From Shouchella patagoniensis (lineage in GTDB: Bacteria > Bacillota > Bacilli > Bacillales > Bacillaceae_D): a DNA stretch of 64,000 bases. The notes beneath the pieces were generated by a model. It was not told the DNA's origin. It did no database searches and saw only the letters and a program-made list of their open reading frames with translations. Each line of letters opens with the position of its first letter. Positions within the stretch are counted from its first letter, which is position 1. Positions 33,984 through 42,527 of the stretch are shown one piece after another. The position numbers and the translations under genes are program-made. The stretch is taken from the NCBI RefSeq assembly GCF_002019705.1, contig NZ_KV917377.1, positions 62,001 to 126,000 on the forward strand, read 5' to 3'.

Positions 33984-34736
33984 ATGAGTACATTTATTTT
34001 TGCTCATAGAGGTTCTTCGGGATCTTATCCAGAGAATACGATGAAGGCTTTTGAGCAGGCAGTAAAAGCTGGGGCTGATGGTGTCACGTTTAATGTACAA
34101 CTTTCAAGAGACGAAATACCAGTTATTATCCATGATCGTTCTGTAAATCGAACAACAAATGGACAGGGACCTGTCTTTTATTATCTGGCCAGTGAATTAA
34201 AACAACTAAATGCAGCCGCAAAACAGACATATAAGTCGCGTGAAAAAATACCAGATCTTCCTGAATTTTTAGATTGGGCTAAGGAACATCGACAATTACG
34301 TTTAAATATGGAAATTAAAGGATATGGACTTGACCATAAACAGTTGATCAAGTCCATCCTGCCTTTTATCGATCAATCTGTTTTTGCAGAACGCTTAACA
34401 ATATCTTCTTACGACCACGTTCTTTTGTACAAGATTAAGCGCGCATATCCAGCATTTGAAATCGCCGCTCTTGTTGAAGGGGCAATATGGAACCCAACTG
34501 CTTACTTACAAGAACTAGGTGCTGGCGGGTATCATATAAATGCAAGGTATGCATCACAGGAACTTGTGAGGACGTTACAAGATCAAGGTGTTCATATTCG
34601 CTCATTTTCTACGAATGATACAGCTTCTTTGAAACAATTATTTCTTTGGGAAGTTGAAGGAGTGTTCACTGATTTCCCCACGCGAGCTATCCACTTACGT
34701 GACAACGATCAAATCGATGTCCAAACACGGGCTTGA
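33984..34736 (+). CDS. Glycerophosphodiester phosphodiesterase-like protein with altered metal site
   Basis: This 250-residue protein has a GDPD TIM barrel: AHRGSSGSYPENT with the catalytic His8, Glu17 and Asn18, IIHDRSVNRTTNG with catalytic His50, LNMEIKG with the third metal-ligand Glu, and a C-terminal VFTDFP. At the place where GDPD enzymes carry the metal-binding ExD pair (usually GADGxExDVxxT) the sequence reads GADGVTFNVQLSRD, so Thr35 and Asn37 replace Glu and Asp. Calcium or magnesium binding should be weakened. It is the last gene of the nfrA operon, and its end overlaps the converging glgP gene by 28 bases. Confidence 0.85.
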   Translation: MSTFIFAHRGSSGSYPENTMKAFEQAVKAGADGVTFNVQLSRDEIPVIIHDRSVNRTTNGQGPVFYYLASELKQLNAAAKQTYKSREKIPDLPEFLDWAKEHRQLRLNMEIKGYGLDHKQLIKSILPFIDQSVFAERLTISSYDHVLLYKIKRAYPAFEIAALVEGAIWNPTAYLQELGAGGYHINARYASQELVRTLQDQGVHIRSFSTNDTASLKQLFLWEVEGVFTDFPTRAIHLRDNDQIDVQTRA

Positions 34737-37054
34737 TAATCTTCAATTGCTCTATCACTAGAGAAATAACCGGAAGCAGCAATGTTCGCTAAGCTTTTTT
34801 TCTGCCATAACAGTTGATCTGTATAAAGAAGCTCGATTTGTTTATGCGCTTGGGCATAGCTCGAGAAATCTTGAAGCAATCGATATTCATCATTGTTTTG
34901 AATAAGCGAATAATACAAGTCACTGTAGATAGCGTTATCTGAAAATGTACCATTGACTAATGGTTGAAGGACATTTTTGATTCTTATATCTTTATCATAA
35001 TACGATTTAGAAAAATAGGGCTTTTTCGTGTCGGCTGCATTTGCACCAAATAAGAACATGTTGTCTTCTCCTGCATGTTCAGCCATTTCGATTGTTGCTC
35101 CATCTCTCGTGCCGATCGTTAAAGCGCCGTTCATCATTAACTTCATATTTCCTGTACCAGAGGCTTCTTTACCTGCTAAAGAAATTTGTTCACTAACTTC
35201 AGCGGCTGGAATAAGCTGTTCTGCAAGGCTAATTCTGTAATTTTCTATAAAGATTACTTTTAGCTTCCCTTGAATTGTAGCATCTTTATTAATGACGGAC
35301 GCAATTGTATGGATGTAGTGAATCACTTTTTTTGCAAATGCATAACCAGGTGCAGCTTTTGCAGCGAACAAAAATGTTCTTGGAAAAGGTAAGCGATCAG
35401 GGTTCTCACGTAATTCTGTATAAAGATGCCAAATGTGAAGCGCATTTAATAATTGACGTTTATACCCATGTAATCTTTTACAGTGAACATCAAACAATGA
35501 CCCTGGATCAACTTTTGTTTCTGAAAAAGTAAGTGTTGTATCAATTAACGTTTGTTTATTTCTTTTTTTAATTTTGGAAAGTTCTTCTAAAAAAGGTGTG
35601 CTTGTTTGAAAATCTGCTAGTTTAATTAATTCGAATGGGTCTTGTAACCAAGTATCACCAATTGCTTCATTTATTAAATCTGATAATGCTGGGTTCACTC
35701 TATGGAGCCAGAACCGATGAGTAATGCCGTTTGTAACAGAAGTGAATTTTTTAGGGTTCATTTGAGCAAAATTGACAAGTGTTTCAGTTTGCAAAAGATG
35801 CGAATGAAGTGTGGATACACCATTTACCTTGTTGGAGCCTATTACGGCCAAATGGACCATGTGCACATGACCGTATGAAACAATCGCCATATCAGAAATT
35901 TTGTCTCTTTTCTCTGAATGGTGATGCCATACGGATCTACAAAAACGTTCATTTATTTCTACAATAATTTCATAGATTCTAGGCAGTAATGGTTGAAAAA
36001 GGACTATAGGCCATTTTTCCATTGCTTCAGCAAGCAATGTGTGATTCGTATAATGAACACTAGTAGTGACAATGGCCCAAGCTTCATCCCACCCAAGTCC
36101 TTCAACGTCCATAAAAAGGCGCATTAATTCTGGAATAATCATACTTGGATGAGTATCGTTAATGTGTACGAGATAGTGGTTAAAGAAGGTACGAATTCCT
36201 CCATGACGATGTGCGAGTGTAAAAAGGTGTTGAGCTCCAGCTGAAACAAGAAAGTATTGCTGTTTTAATCTAAGAATCATTCCTTCTGATGTAGAATCGT
36301 CCGGGTATAAAAATTCGGTAATTTCAGTTGCTTTTTTTCTTTTTAAAAGTTGTTGCTCTGCAGTTAAGCTAGGATCTATCTCGGTAGGGCATGCTTTCCA
36401 TAAATATAATTGATTAACTTGTTCTTGTGAATATCCGGTTATAGGGATCGAGTACAGCTTTGCTTGCACCTGTTCTTGATCTGTATATTCGAAAACAAGG
36501 CGATCCCCGTTATTGTGCTGATGCACTTTTCCCCAGAATGAAACGGTATATTCAGCATCCGGTTTCTGCTCCCATTCATAACTTGATGATTGTTTCCATC
36601 TGTCAGGTAATTCAATTTGTCGCCCAGAAAGAAACTCTTGTTTAAACAATCCATATTCATACAACAAACCCATTCCATGTCCTCGTAGCTTTTTATTTGC
36701 CATCGAATCGAGAAAACAAGATGCGAGACGACCAAGTCCACCATTGCCTAGCGCAGGATCATTTTCTGTATTTAATACATCATGAAGATCTATCTCATAG
36801 GTGCTTAGAAAAGATTTTGCTTGATCAAGCCAACCTAAGTGATCTAGATTGTTTCGCAGAAAACGCCCAGGCAGGAATTCCATAGAGAAGTAAAACAACT
36901 GAGTAGCGTAAGTATCTTTTGCAATTCGATTAGTGGAGATTTTTTTTTGAACAACTCGAGAAAGTAAATCATGCCAAGTTTCTAATGATGCGTCTTGCAA
37001 AGATAAATGGTGTTGTTGACTTTCTTTAAGTAGGAGCATTTTCAATGAGTCCAT
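34709..37054 (-). CDS. glgP: Glycogen phosphorylase
   Basis: This 781-residue enzyme releases glucose-1-phosphate from alpha-1,4-glucan ends. It has the active-site regions FSMEFLPGRFLRNNL near residue 51, NDPALGNGGLGRLASCFLDS near 97, and the PLP-binding GTGNMKLMMNGALTIGT near 650 with its lysine. Length is close to the bacterial norm of about 800. It is the last gene of the leftward glgC-glgA-glgP operon; its start overlaps glgA by 13 bases. Its end overlaps the converging GDPD-like gene, with no terminator between them. Confidence 0.95.
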   Translation of the reverse strand: MDSLKMLLLKESQQHHLSLQDASLETWHDLLSRVVQKKISTNRIAKDTYATQLFYFSMEFLPGRFLRNNLDHLGWLDQAKSFLSTYEIDLHDVLNTENDPALGNGGLGRLASCFLDSMANKKLRGHGMGLLYEYGLFKQEFLSGRQIELPDRWKQSSSYEWEQKPDAEYTVSFWGKVHQHNNGDRLVFEYTDQEQVQAKLYSIPITGYSQEQVNQLYLWKACPTEIDPSLTAEQQLLKRKKATEITEFLYPDDSTSEGMILRLKQQYFLVSAGAQHLFTLAHRHGGIRTFFNHYLVHINDTHPSMIIPELMRLFMDVEGLGWDEAWAIVTTSVHYTNHTLLAEAMEKWPIVLFQPLLPRIYEIIVEINERFCRSVWHHHSEKRDKISDMAIVSYGHVHMVHLAVIGSNKVNGVSTLHSHLLQTETLVNFAQMNPKKFTSVTNGITHRFWLHRVNPALSDLINEAIGDTWLQDPFELIKLADFQTSTPFLEELSKIKKRNKQTLIDTTLTFSETKVDPGSLFDVHCKRLHGYKRQLLNALHIWHLYTELRENPDRLPFPRTFLFAAKAAPGYAFAKKVIHYIHTIASVINKDATIQGKLKVIFIENYRISLAEQLIPAAEVSEQISLAGKEASGTGNMKLMMNGALTIGTRDGATIEMAEHAGEDNMFLFGANAADTKKPYFSKSYYDKDIRIKNVLQPLVNGTFSDNAIYSDLYYSLIQNNDEYRLLQDFSSYAQAHKQIELLYTDQLLWQKKSLANIAASGYFSSDRAIEDYQARVWTSI

Positions 37055-38460
37055 AGAGGTCTCCTTTTTTCTGTCATAGCCAGTGAGTGGTAAAGGTCAT
37101 AATAGATTTTAGCAGATTGGTCCCAACTTGAATCAGTATGAAGACCGTTTTGCCGGAGTTGTAAAAAGTGCTCTTTATGATGATAAATGGAACAAGCATC
37201 GTTTAATAAGTTAGCCAATTCATTGGCGTTTCCATTCGAAAAAACTAACCCGTTGCCTTCATATAAATAGGGCTGGTATGGAACGATCGTATCCTTTAGC
37301 CCGCCAACTGAATGGACGATGGGTACAGTGCCATAGCGCATTGCAATTAATTGATTTAAACCACAAGGTTCTTTTAAAGAAGGCATGATTAAAAAATCCG
37401 CTCCTGCATAAAGCCGTCTTGATCGTTCCTCATAGAAGCCAATTTCTACTGCGATATGAGGGGCTCGTTTTAATAATAAAGCTTGCTCTAAATCCGAATC
37501 ACCACTTCCAAGGATTGCAAGTTGATAAGGAAATGTAACTTTGCTTATTGCTTCTAGTAAAAGAGGTACGCCCTTGTCAGGTACTAATCTAGAAATGAAT
37601 GCAAACAATGGGATCTCATTATCAACCTTTAGATTTAGTTCTATTTGAATCGCTCTTTTATTAATTTGTTTCATGTCTGGAGATGGGCTTTTAGGATAAA
37701 CAAGGGCTTGATCACTGGCAGGGTGATAGCTAATTTGATCGAGGCCATTTACTATGCCACAAAGCGTGTTTCTACGTGAGGATAGTAACTTATCTAAGCC
37801 AAACCCTTCTTCTGTTGTTTGTATTTGATTGACATAAGTTGGAGAAACGGTTGTTAAATAGTTGGCTGCCACAATAGCTGTTTTTAAAAATGAAATGTTT
37901 CCATCCATCTCAACTGTTGAATAAAGCTCTTTTGGAAGCTCTAATAATTCGTTATAAATAGAACTAGGGAAAATTCCTTGATAACGTAAGTTGTGGATCG
38001 TGAAAACAGATTTAATCTTTTTCAGAGTGTTGTGTTGTTTTAAATAAAGGGGTAATAATCCAGTCTGCCAATCATGGCAATGAACGATATTTGGTTTTTT
38101 TTCACATAATAAATAATATTGGATGATGGCGTGGGTGAAAAATATGAACCGCTCCGCTTCGTCGTTATATCCATATAAATGATCTCGTTTAAAATAGTCA
38201 TCGTGTTCAAAAAAAAGATAGCGCACTTTGTTTTGCTCCCATTCATAAACAGAGCACTCATTTGTACGCCATTTCACAGTTGTTAAGAACGTCTGTACGT
38301 AGGAAAGTTCTAACGGGACTTGTGAGTGAAATAGGGGGAGAAGTACTTCCACCTCACAATCTAACTTTGAGATTGCTTTAGGAAGTGATCCGATGACATC
38401 AGCCAGACCACCTGTTTTATAGAAAGGACTACATTCACTTGCTACAATTGATACTTTCAT
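37042..38460 (-). CDS. glgA: Glycogen synthase (ADP-glucose type)
   Basis: This 472-residue GT5 enzyme extends glycogen from ADP-glucose. It has the substrate-binding YKTGGLADVIGSLP at residues 14-27, HCHDWQTGLLP near 126, FTIHNLRYQG and the C-terminal LIMPSLKEPCGLNQL with the catalytic Glu pair. ATG starts three bases after the stop of glgC. It is slightly shorter than the usual 477-485 residues but complete. Confidence 0.95.
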   Translation of the reverse strand: MKVSIVASECSPFYKTGGLADVIGSLPKAISKLDCEVEVLLPLFHSQVPLELSYVQTFLTTVKWRTNECSVYEWEQNKVRYLFFEHDDYFKRDHLYGYNDEAERFIFFTHAIIQYYLLCEKKPNIVHCHDWQTGLLPLYLKQHNTLKKIKSVFTIHNLRYQGIFPSSIYNELLELPKELYSTVEMDGNISFLKTAIVAANYLTTVSPTYVNQIQTTEEGFGLDKLLSSRRNTLCGIVNGLDQISYHPASDQALVYPKSPSPDMKQINKRAIQIELNLKVDNEIPLFAFISRLVPDKGVPLLLEAISKVTFPYQLAILGSGDSDLEQALLLKRAPHIAVEIGFYEERSRRLYAGADFLIMPSLKEPCGLNQLIAMRYGTVPIVHSVGGLKDTIVPYQPYLYEGNGLVFSNGNANELANLLNDACSIYHHKEHFLQLRQNGLHTDSSWDQSAKIYYDLYHSLAMTEKRRPLWTH

Positions 38461-38463
38461 TAA

Positions 38464-39552
38464 TTATAAAGCTCCTTTGTGTAAACTAGTAACAACATTT
38501 GATTGTGAGAGCATTGTTGGTTGGAAAATAGTCGGTCTTGAACAAATTATAGTTGTATTATCTGGAATGTGGGCTCCTGGCGGGACAATGATTTGGTGAA
38601 GTGAAACAAAATGACCAATTCTTGCATTTCCTAAGAGTAGTGACTTAGAGAGACTAAGATGGTTACCGAGTGTAGCAGACGGATCGATGACGCTATGAGT
38701 GATACGCTGGCTCCGCGAATGTCTATTTTGAATAAACAAATCCACTACTGGTATGGCAAATTCGCTGATAACTGCACAACGAGTGCTAAAAAATGGAGAT
38801 TCTGGCACATTCCATTTATCCATATGAGCACTGAAATAGCTCTCTACTGTGCCGACATCACGCCAATATCCTTTGAACTGGTAACCATATACAGAAGCTT
38901 TTTTTTCAATCATTTGTGGAATGATATCTTTTCCGAAATCATGGGAAGACAGAGGATTTAATGCATCTTCTTTTAAAATATCTTCTAGGTAAGGTCTTGA
39001 AAATAAATAAATGCCCATTGATGCCAGTTGGCTTTTCGGCAGGAGGGGCTTTTCAATAAACTTCATAATTTTTCCACTTGAGTTAAGTTCAGCAATTCCA
39101 AATCGAGTTGCTTCCTTTTTCGTTACTTCCGTTAAAGCAATCGTAACGTCTGCGTTGGAATGTATATGTGCTTTAAGCATACGTTGGTAATCCATTTCGT
39201 AAATATGATCACCAGAAACAATTAACACGTAGTCATGGTTCTTTGCGCGTTGGAGTTTTTGATATACTGCATCTGCTGTTCCTGCATATCCTCCTGTGGA
39301 TGAAAGGGCGCAAGTGGCTGTTAAATTCCATGCCTCTCCATTCTTGACGTAGCGATGAAGAGTAGGAGATTCATATTGAGTAAGAATGGTCACCTGCTTT
39401 ATAGCGGACCTTGCTAAATTAGTTAGCGTAAAATCAATTAGCCGGTATCTACCGGCAAACGGCACAGCAGGTTTTGCTGTATGTTTAGTCAACGTCCCTA
39501 ATCGTGTTCCTTTACCGCCTGCCAATAAAAACGCTGCTATTGAGTTTGACAC
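38464..39552 (-). CDS. glgC: Glucose-1-phosphate adenylyltransferase
   Basis: This 362-residue protein makes ADP-glucose from glucose-1-phosphate and ATP. The nucleotidyl-transfer motif is LLAGGKGTRLGTLTKHTAKP near residue 10. Further landmarks are GYAGTADAVYQ, VSGDHIYEMDY near 112, FIEKP near 165 and YWRDVGTVESYF near 225, and a left-handed beta-helix tail follows. The family's typical KxAVPFxGxYRLIDF region is present. It is the first gene of the operon, with a GTG start behind AAAGGGG. B. subtilis has a second, regulatory subunit gene glgD next to it; here there is none, so GlgC probably forms a homotetramer. Confidence 0.93.
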   Translation of the reverse strand: MSNSIAAFLLAGGKGTRLGTLTKHTAKPAVPFAGRYRLIDFTLTNLARSAIKQVTILTQYESPTLHRYVKNGEAWNLTATCALSSTGGYAGTADAVYQKLQRAKNHDYVLIVSGDHIYEMDYQRMLKAHIHSNADVTIALTEVTKKEATRFGIAELNSSGKIMKFIEKPLLPKSQLASMGIYLFSRPYLEDILKEDALNPLSSHDFGKDIIPQMIEKKASVYGYQFKGYWRDVGTVESYFSAHMDKWNVPESPFFSTRCAVISEFAIPVVDLFIQNRHSRSQRITHSVIDPSATLGNHLSLSKSLLLGNARIGHFVSLHQIIVPPGAHIPDNTTIICSRPTIFQPTMLSQSNVVTSLHKGAL

Positions 39553-39609
39553 TAGCGTCGACCCCTTTCAAGATGGAATAAGATAAAAAGAGGTTTATAC
39601 ATATGATTG

Positions 39610-39623
39610 TGAAAGCGCTTGCT
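39610..39623. promoter_or_regulatory. Candidate cre site before the glycogen operon
   Basis: TGAAAGCGCTTGCT has the symmetric cre core AAGCGCTT and two mismatches to the extended consensus. It lies about 60 bases upstream of the glgC start. Confidence 0.5.
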
Positions 39624-39746
39624 ATTCTCGGAAGGAAAAACTTTATTAAAAGATTCGCGTAAATAGACAAAATGCTATTCAAAAACAAATAAAAAAGGTA
39701 CACTACTGGATGGATTCACACTCATATACAAGGGGTGATATACACC

Positions 39747-41285
39747 ATGAAAGAAATTGATGTGTCAAAATTCGAGAAAAAAATAATCCTTCGAAACATC
39801 GAGGAGAAAGATTTTAATGATATCATTAAATTGTCTGAGCTCTGCTTTCAGAATATGGAACCATGGCGATATGATGAATTAAAAAGTCATATATCCGTCT
39901 TCCCTACAGGTCAGTTCTGCGTGGAATACGATGGTCAAATCATTGGTTCCTGTTCAAGTTTAATTATAAATTTTGATGAATATGACGATCAGCATACTTG
40001 GGATGAAATCACGGATCAAGGATATATAACAAACCATGATCCTGATGGATATAACTTATATGGTATTGAAGTAATGGTGCATCCAGACTACCGCCGTATG
40101 AAAATTGGAAGACGCTTGTACGAGGCAAGAAAAGAGTTAGCACGAGAGTTAAATTTAAAAAGCATTATTATTGGTGGTAGAATTCCGAACTATTATAAGT
40201 ACGCGGATAAACATACACCTAGAGAATATGTTGATGAAGTAACGATGCATAATATTTACGATCCAGTTCTAACGTTTCAGGTGATTAATGGCTTTTCCCT
40301 GAAGCGAGTAAATGCCAACTATTTGACTGATGATAAAGCTAGTATGAAATATGCGACGTTAATGGAATGGAACAATATCGATTATCAACCCTCTACTCCA
40401 AAACGCCGTTTTAAAACGTCTTTCCCTGTTCGAATTACAACGATTCAGTACGAAATGAAGAAGATCTCTTCATTTGAAGATTTTGCAATCCAATGCGAAT
40501 ACTATACAGACGTTGCTGCAAGTTATCAATCGGATTTTGCTGTATTTCCCGAGATCTTTACTTTACAACTTTTATCCTTTTTACCTGAGAAAAGTCCAAG
40601 TAGAGCGATTCGTCGCTTGACTGAATTCACGGAGGACTATATTGAACTGTTTACAACACTTGCAGTGAAGTACAATGTCAATATTATTGGTGGCTCGCAC
40701 TATGTAGAAGAAGAAGGGAAAATATATAATATCAGTTATTTGTTCCGACGTGACGGTACCATTGAAAAACAGTACAAGCTTCACGTTACACCAAATGAAC
40801 GTTTGTTCTGGGGCATTAGTGGTGGAGATGAAGTGAAAGTATTTGATACTGATTGTGGAAAAATAGCGATTCAGATTTGCTATGATATCGAATTCCCTGA
40901 ACTAGGAAGAATTGCTACAGATAAAGGCGCAAATATTATTTTCTCTCCTTTTTGTACGGACGACAGACAAGGGTATTTACGCGTGCGTTACTGCTCTCAA
41001 GCGCGAGCAATTGAAAACCAGATTTATACGGTTATTTCTGGTACCGTAGGCAATCTTTCTGATGTGGCTAACATGGATATTCAATATGCTCAATCGGGTA
41101 TATTTACACCATCTGATTTTACGTTTCCGCGAGATGGGATTGTTGGTGAATGCAGTCCAAATATTGAAACGGTTGTGGTTGGTGATGTTGATTTAGAAAT
41201 TTTACGTCGACATCGTCGATCAGGCAGTGTAAACCAGTTAAGAGATCGTCGCGATGATATTTACCACGTAGTTTATAAACAATAA
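39747..41285 (+). CDS. yhcX: Fusion of GNAT acetyltransferase and carbon-nitrogen hydrolase, YhcX-like
   Basis: This 512-residue protein joins two enzymes. Residues about 15-190 form a GNAT domain with acetyl-CoA motif VMVHPDYRRMKIGRRLY. Residues about 225-500 form a nitrilase-superfamily hydrolase with the Glu-Lys-Cys triad: VFPEIF, YKLHVTPNE and QICYDIEFPE. The same fusion is known in B. subtilis YhcX and in many bacteria; the substrate is unknown, with an amide whose product is then acetylated (or the reverse) being the simple guess. ATG at 39747 is preferred over a GTG 12 bases earlier, which lies inside the AAGGGGTGAT ribosome binding site. Confidence 0.92.
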   Translation: MKEIDVSKFEKKIILRNIEEKDFNDIIKLSELCFQNMEPWRYDELKSHISVFPTGQFCVEYDGQIIGSCSSLIINFDEYDDQHTWDEITDQGYITNHDPDGYNLYGIEVMVHPDYRRMKIGRRLYEARKELARELNLKSIIIGGRIPNYYKYADKHTPREYVDEVTMHNIYDPVLTFQVINGFSLKRVNANYLTDDKASMKYATLMEWNNIDYQPSTPKRRFKTSFPVRITTIQYEMKKISSFEDFAIQCEYYTDVAASYQSDFAVFPEIFTLQLLSFLPEKSPSRAIRRLTEFTEDYIELFTTLAVKYNVNIIGGSHYVEEEGKIYNISYLFRRDGTIEKQYKLHVTPNERLFWGISGGDEVKVFDTDCGKIAIQICYDIEFPELGRIATDKGANIIFSPFCTDDRQGYLRVRYCSQARAIENQIYTVISGTVGNLSDVANMDIQYAQSGIFTPSDFTFPRDGIVGECSPNIETVVVGDVDLEILRRHRRSGSVNQLRDRRDDIYHVVYKQ

Positions 41286-41317
41286 CGAAAGACGTCCTTT
41301 TAGGGCGTCTTTCGTTT
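41284..41317 (+). terminator. Terminator of yhcX
   Basis: AACGAAAGACG pairs perfectly with CGTCTTTCGTT over an 11-base loop with additional partial pairing, followed by T residues. Confidence 0.88.
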
Positions 41318-41366
41318 AATGATCATAGTGCCGGGCAAGACTGGTTTCTAAAAAGGAGCTTCATTG

Positions 41367-41756
41367 ATGGGACCAACATCACAACCGGCATTGTTAAAAC
41401 AGATTAGCTTATTCGTACTACTTTTTGCAGTTATTTGGTTTACGATAACAATAAATGGCTTCGAAGAAACTGTCCAATTGGAAATACAAGTTGTTGAAAG
41501 CGATGTGAAGAAGGGACAAACTGTCGATTTACAAGTGTTTATCGTTACGGATAAAGGTGTTGGATACGATCAAGCAATGGTTGCAGGATCATTATCAAAA
41601 GATAATCAATTTGTGGAAATTTTGTTTCATCATATAGAAAATGGATTGTATGAGGGAGAGGCACGTTTTGATATGACTGGTGTCTGGGAAGGAGAAGTAG
41701 AAGCGAAAAGTTTTTCTGCTCGAGCAAGTTCCAAAATAGAACTAGTGGTGGAGTAG
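41367..41756 (+). CDS. Membrane-anchored YtkA-like domain protein
   Basis: This 129-residue protein has an N-terminal membrane segment (about residues 10-28) and an extracellular Ig-like beta domain of the YtkA/FixH type (VDLQVFIVTDKGVGYDQAMV, ENGLYEGEARFDMTGVWEG). YtkA-like domains occur in copper or cytochrome-oxidase related proteins, but the usual metal-binding Met/His residues are not evident here. The ATG follows AAAAGGAGCT at better spacing than a TTG just before it. The gene sits 11 bases upstream of sfsA. Confidence 0.75.
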   Translation: MGPTSQPALLKQISLFVLLFAVIWFTITINGFEETVQLEIQVVESDVKKGQTVDLQVFIVTDKGVGYDQAMVAGSLSKDNQFVEILFHHIENGLYEGEARFDMTGVWEGEVEAKSFSARASSKIELVVE

Positions 41757-41767
41757 GGGGGAGACCG

Positions 41768-42466
41768 ATGAAATTTAATCAACTAACGAAGACGAAGTTT
41801 ATTAAAAGACCAAATCGCTTCATACTTTTATTAGAAATAGAAGATACGAAAGAAAGAATTGAAGCTCATTTGCCCGATCCAGGTCGTCTGAAAGAATTGC
41901 TTGTAAAAGGAGCTGTTATTTGGGTAGAGCAGGCGGCGGCTGGCAAACGTAAAACAAAATGGACAGCTATATTATGTGAAACCAATACCCGGGTGCATGT
42001 TTCTTTGAAGACAACAATTGCGAATAAACTTGTGGAAGAGGCGCTTATTGAACAAAAACTTGCAGGTTTCCTAGAATGGGAATTGGTACGTAGAGAGTAT
42101 ACAGTTGGTCATTCTCGTTTTGATTTTTTATTAGCATTAGGAGATCGTCGCCTATTGCTAGAGGTGAAAAGTGTAACACTTTCGAGAAGTAATAAAGGAT
42201 ACTTTCCAGATGCAGTAACAAAACGAGGGGCGCGGCACGTTCAAGAACTTACACAACTTGTTCTTGATGCAAGGTACGAAGCTGCGGTCTTATTTGTTGC
42301 CCAACGGGAAGATATAGAATCGATTCAAATGGAAGACACCATTGATCCGTGTTTTTCTACTGCAATGAAAGAGGCTCAAGAGGCTGGAGTATTGATTAAG
42401 AGTATAGGCACAATATTGAATCAATATGAAATCTTAATTGAAAAGCAGATCCCCGTTTTTATCTGA
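41768..42466 (+). CDS. sfsA: SfsA-family DNA/RNA nuclease
   Basis: This 232-residue protein has the SfsA layout: N-terminal OB-like region with HLPDPGRLKELL at about residues 38-49, the nuclease core HSRFDFLLALGDRRLLLEVKSVTL (E/D-EVK type, about 118-141), then FPDAVTKRGARHVQEL. SfsA was first linked to maltose gene expression in E. coli and has nuclease activity. GGGGGGAG precedes the ATG. Likely co-transcribed with the YtkA-like gene. Confidence 0.94.
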   Translation: MKFNQLTKTKFIKRPNRFILLLEIEDTKERIEAHLPDPGRLKELLVKGAVIWVEQAAAGKRKTKWTAILCETNTRVHVSLKTTIANKLVEEALIEQKLAGFLEWELVRREYTVGHSRFDFLLALGDRRLLLEVKSVTLSRSNKGYFPDAVTKRGARHVQELTQLVLDARYEAAVLFVAQREDIESIQMEDTIDPCFSTAMKEAQEAGVLIKSIGTILNQYEILIEKQIPVFI

Positions 42467-42491
42467 CTTCTCTGTACGAAAATGTTATGAT
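42463..42491 (+). promoter_or_regulatory. Promoter of the GlpD-like gene
   Basis: CTGACT, a 17-base spacer and TATGAT with an upstream TG (extended -10) lie at the end of sfsA, 36 bases before the start of the next gene. Confidence 0.55.
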
Positions 42492-42527
42492 TATGATATA
42501 CATAGAGGTTGGGATAGGAGAGGGCAT

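Noticed and set aside
42438-42527. 30-residue N-terminal extension of the GlpD-like protein
   Set aside because: The extension overlaps sfsA, has no ribosome binding site and covers the promoter; the ATG at 42528 has TAGGAGAGGG in front.
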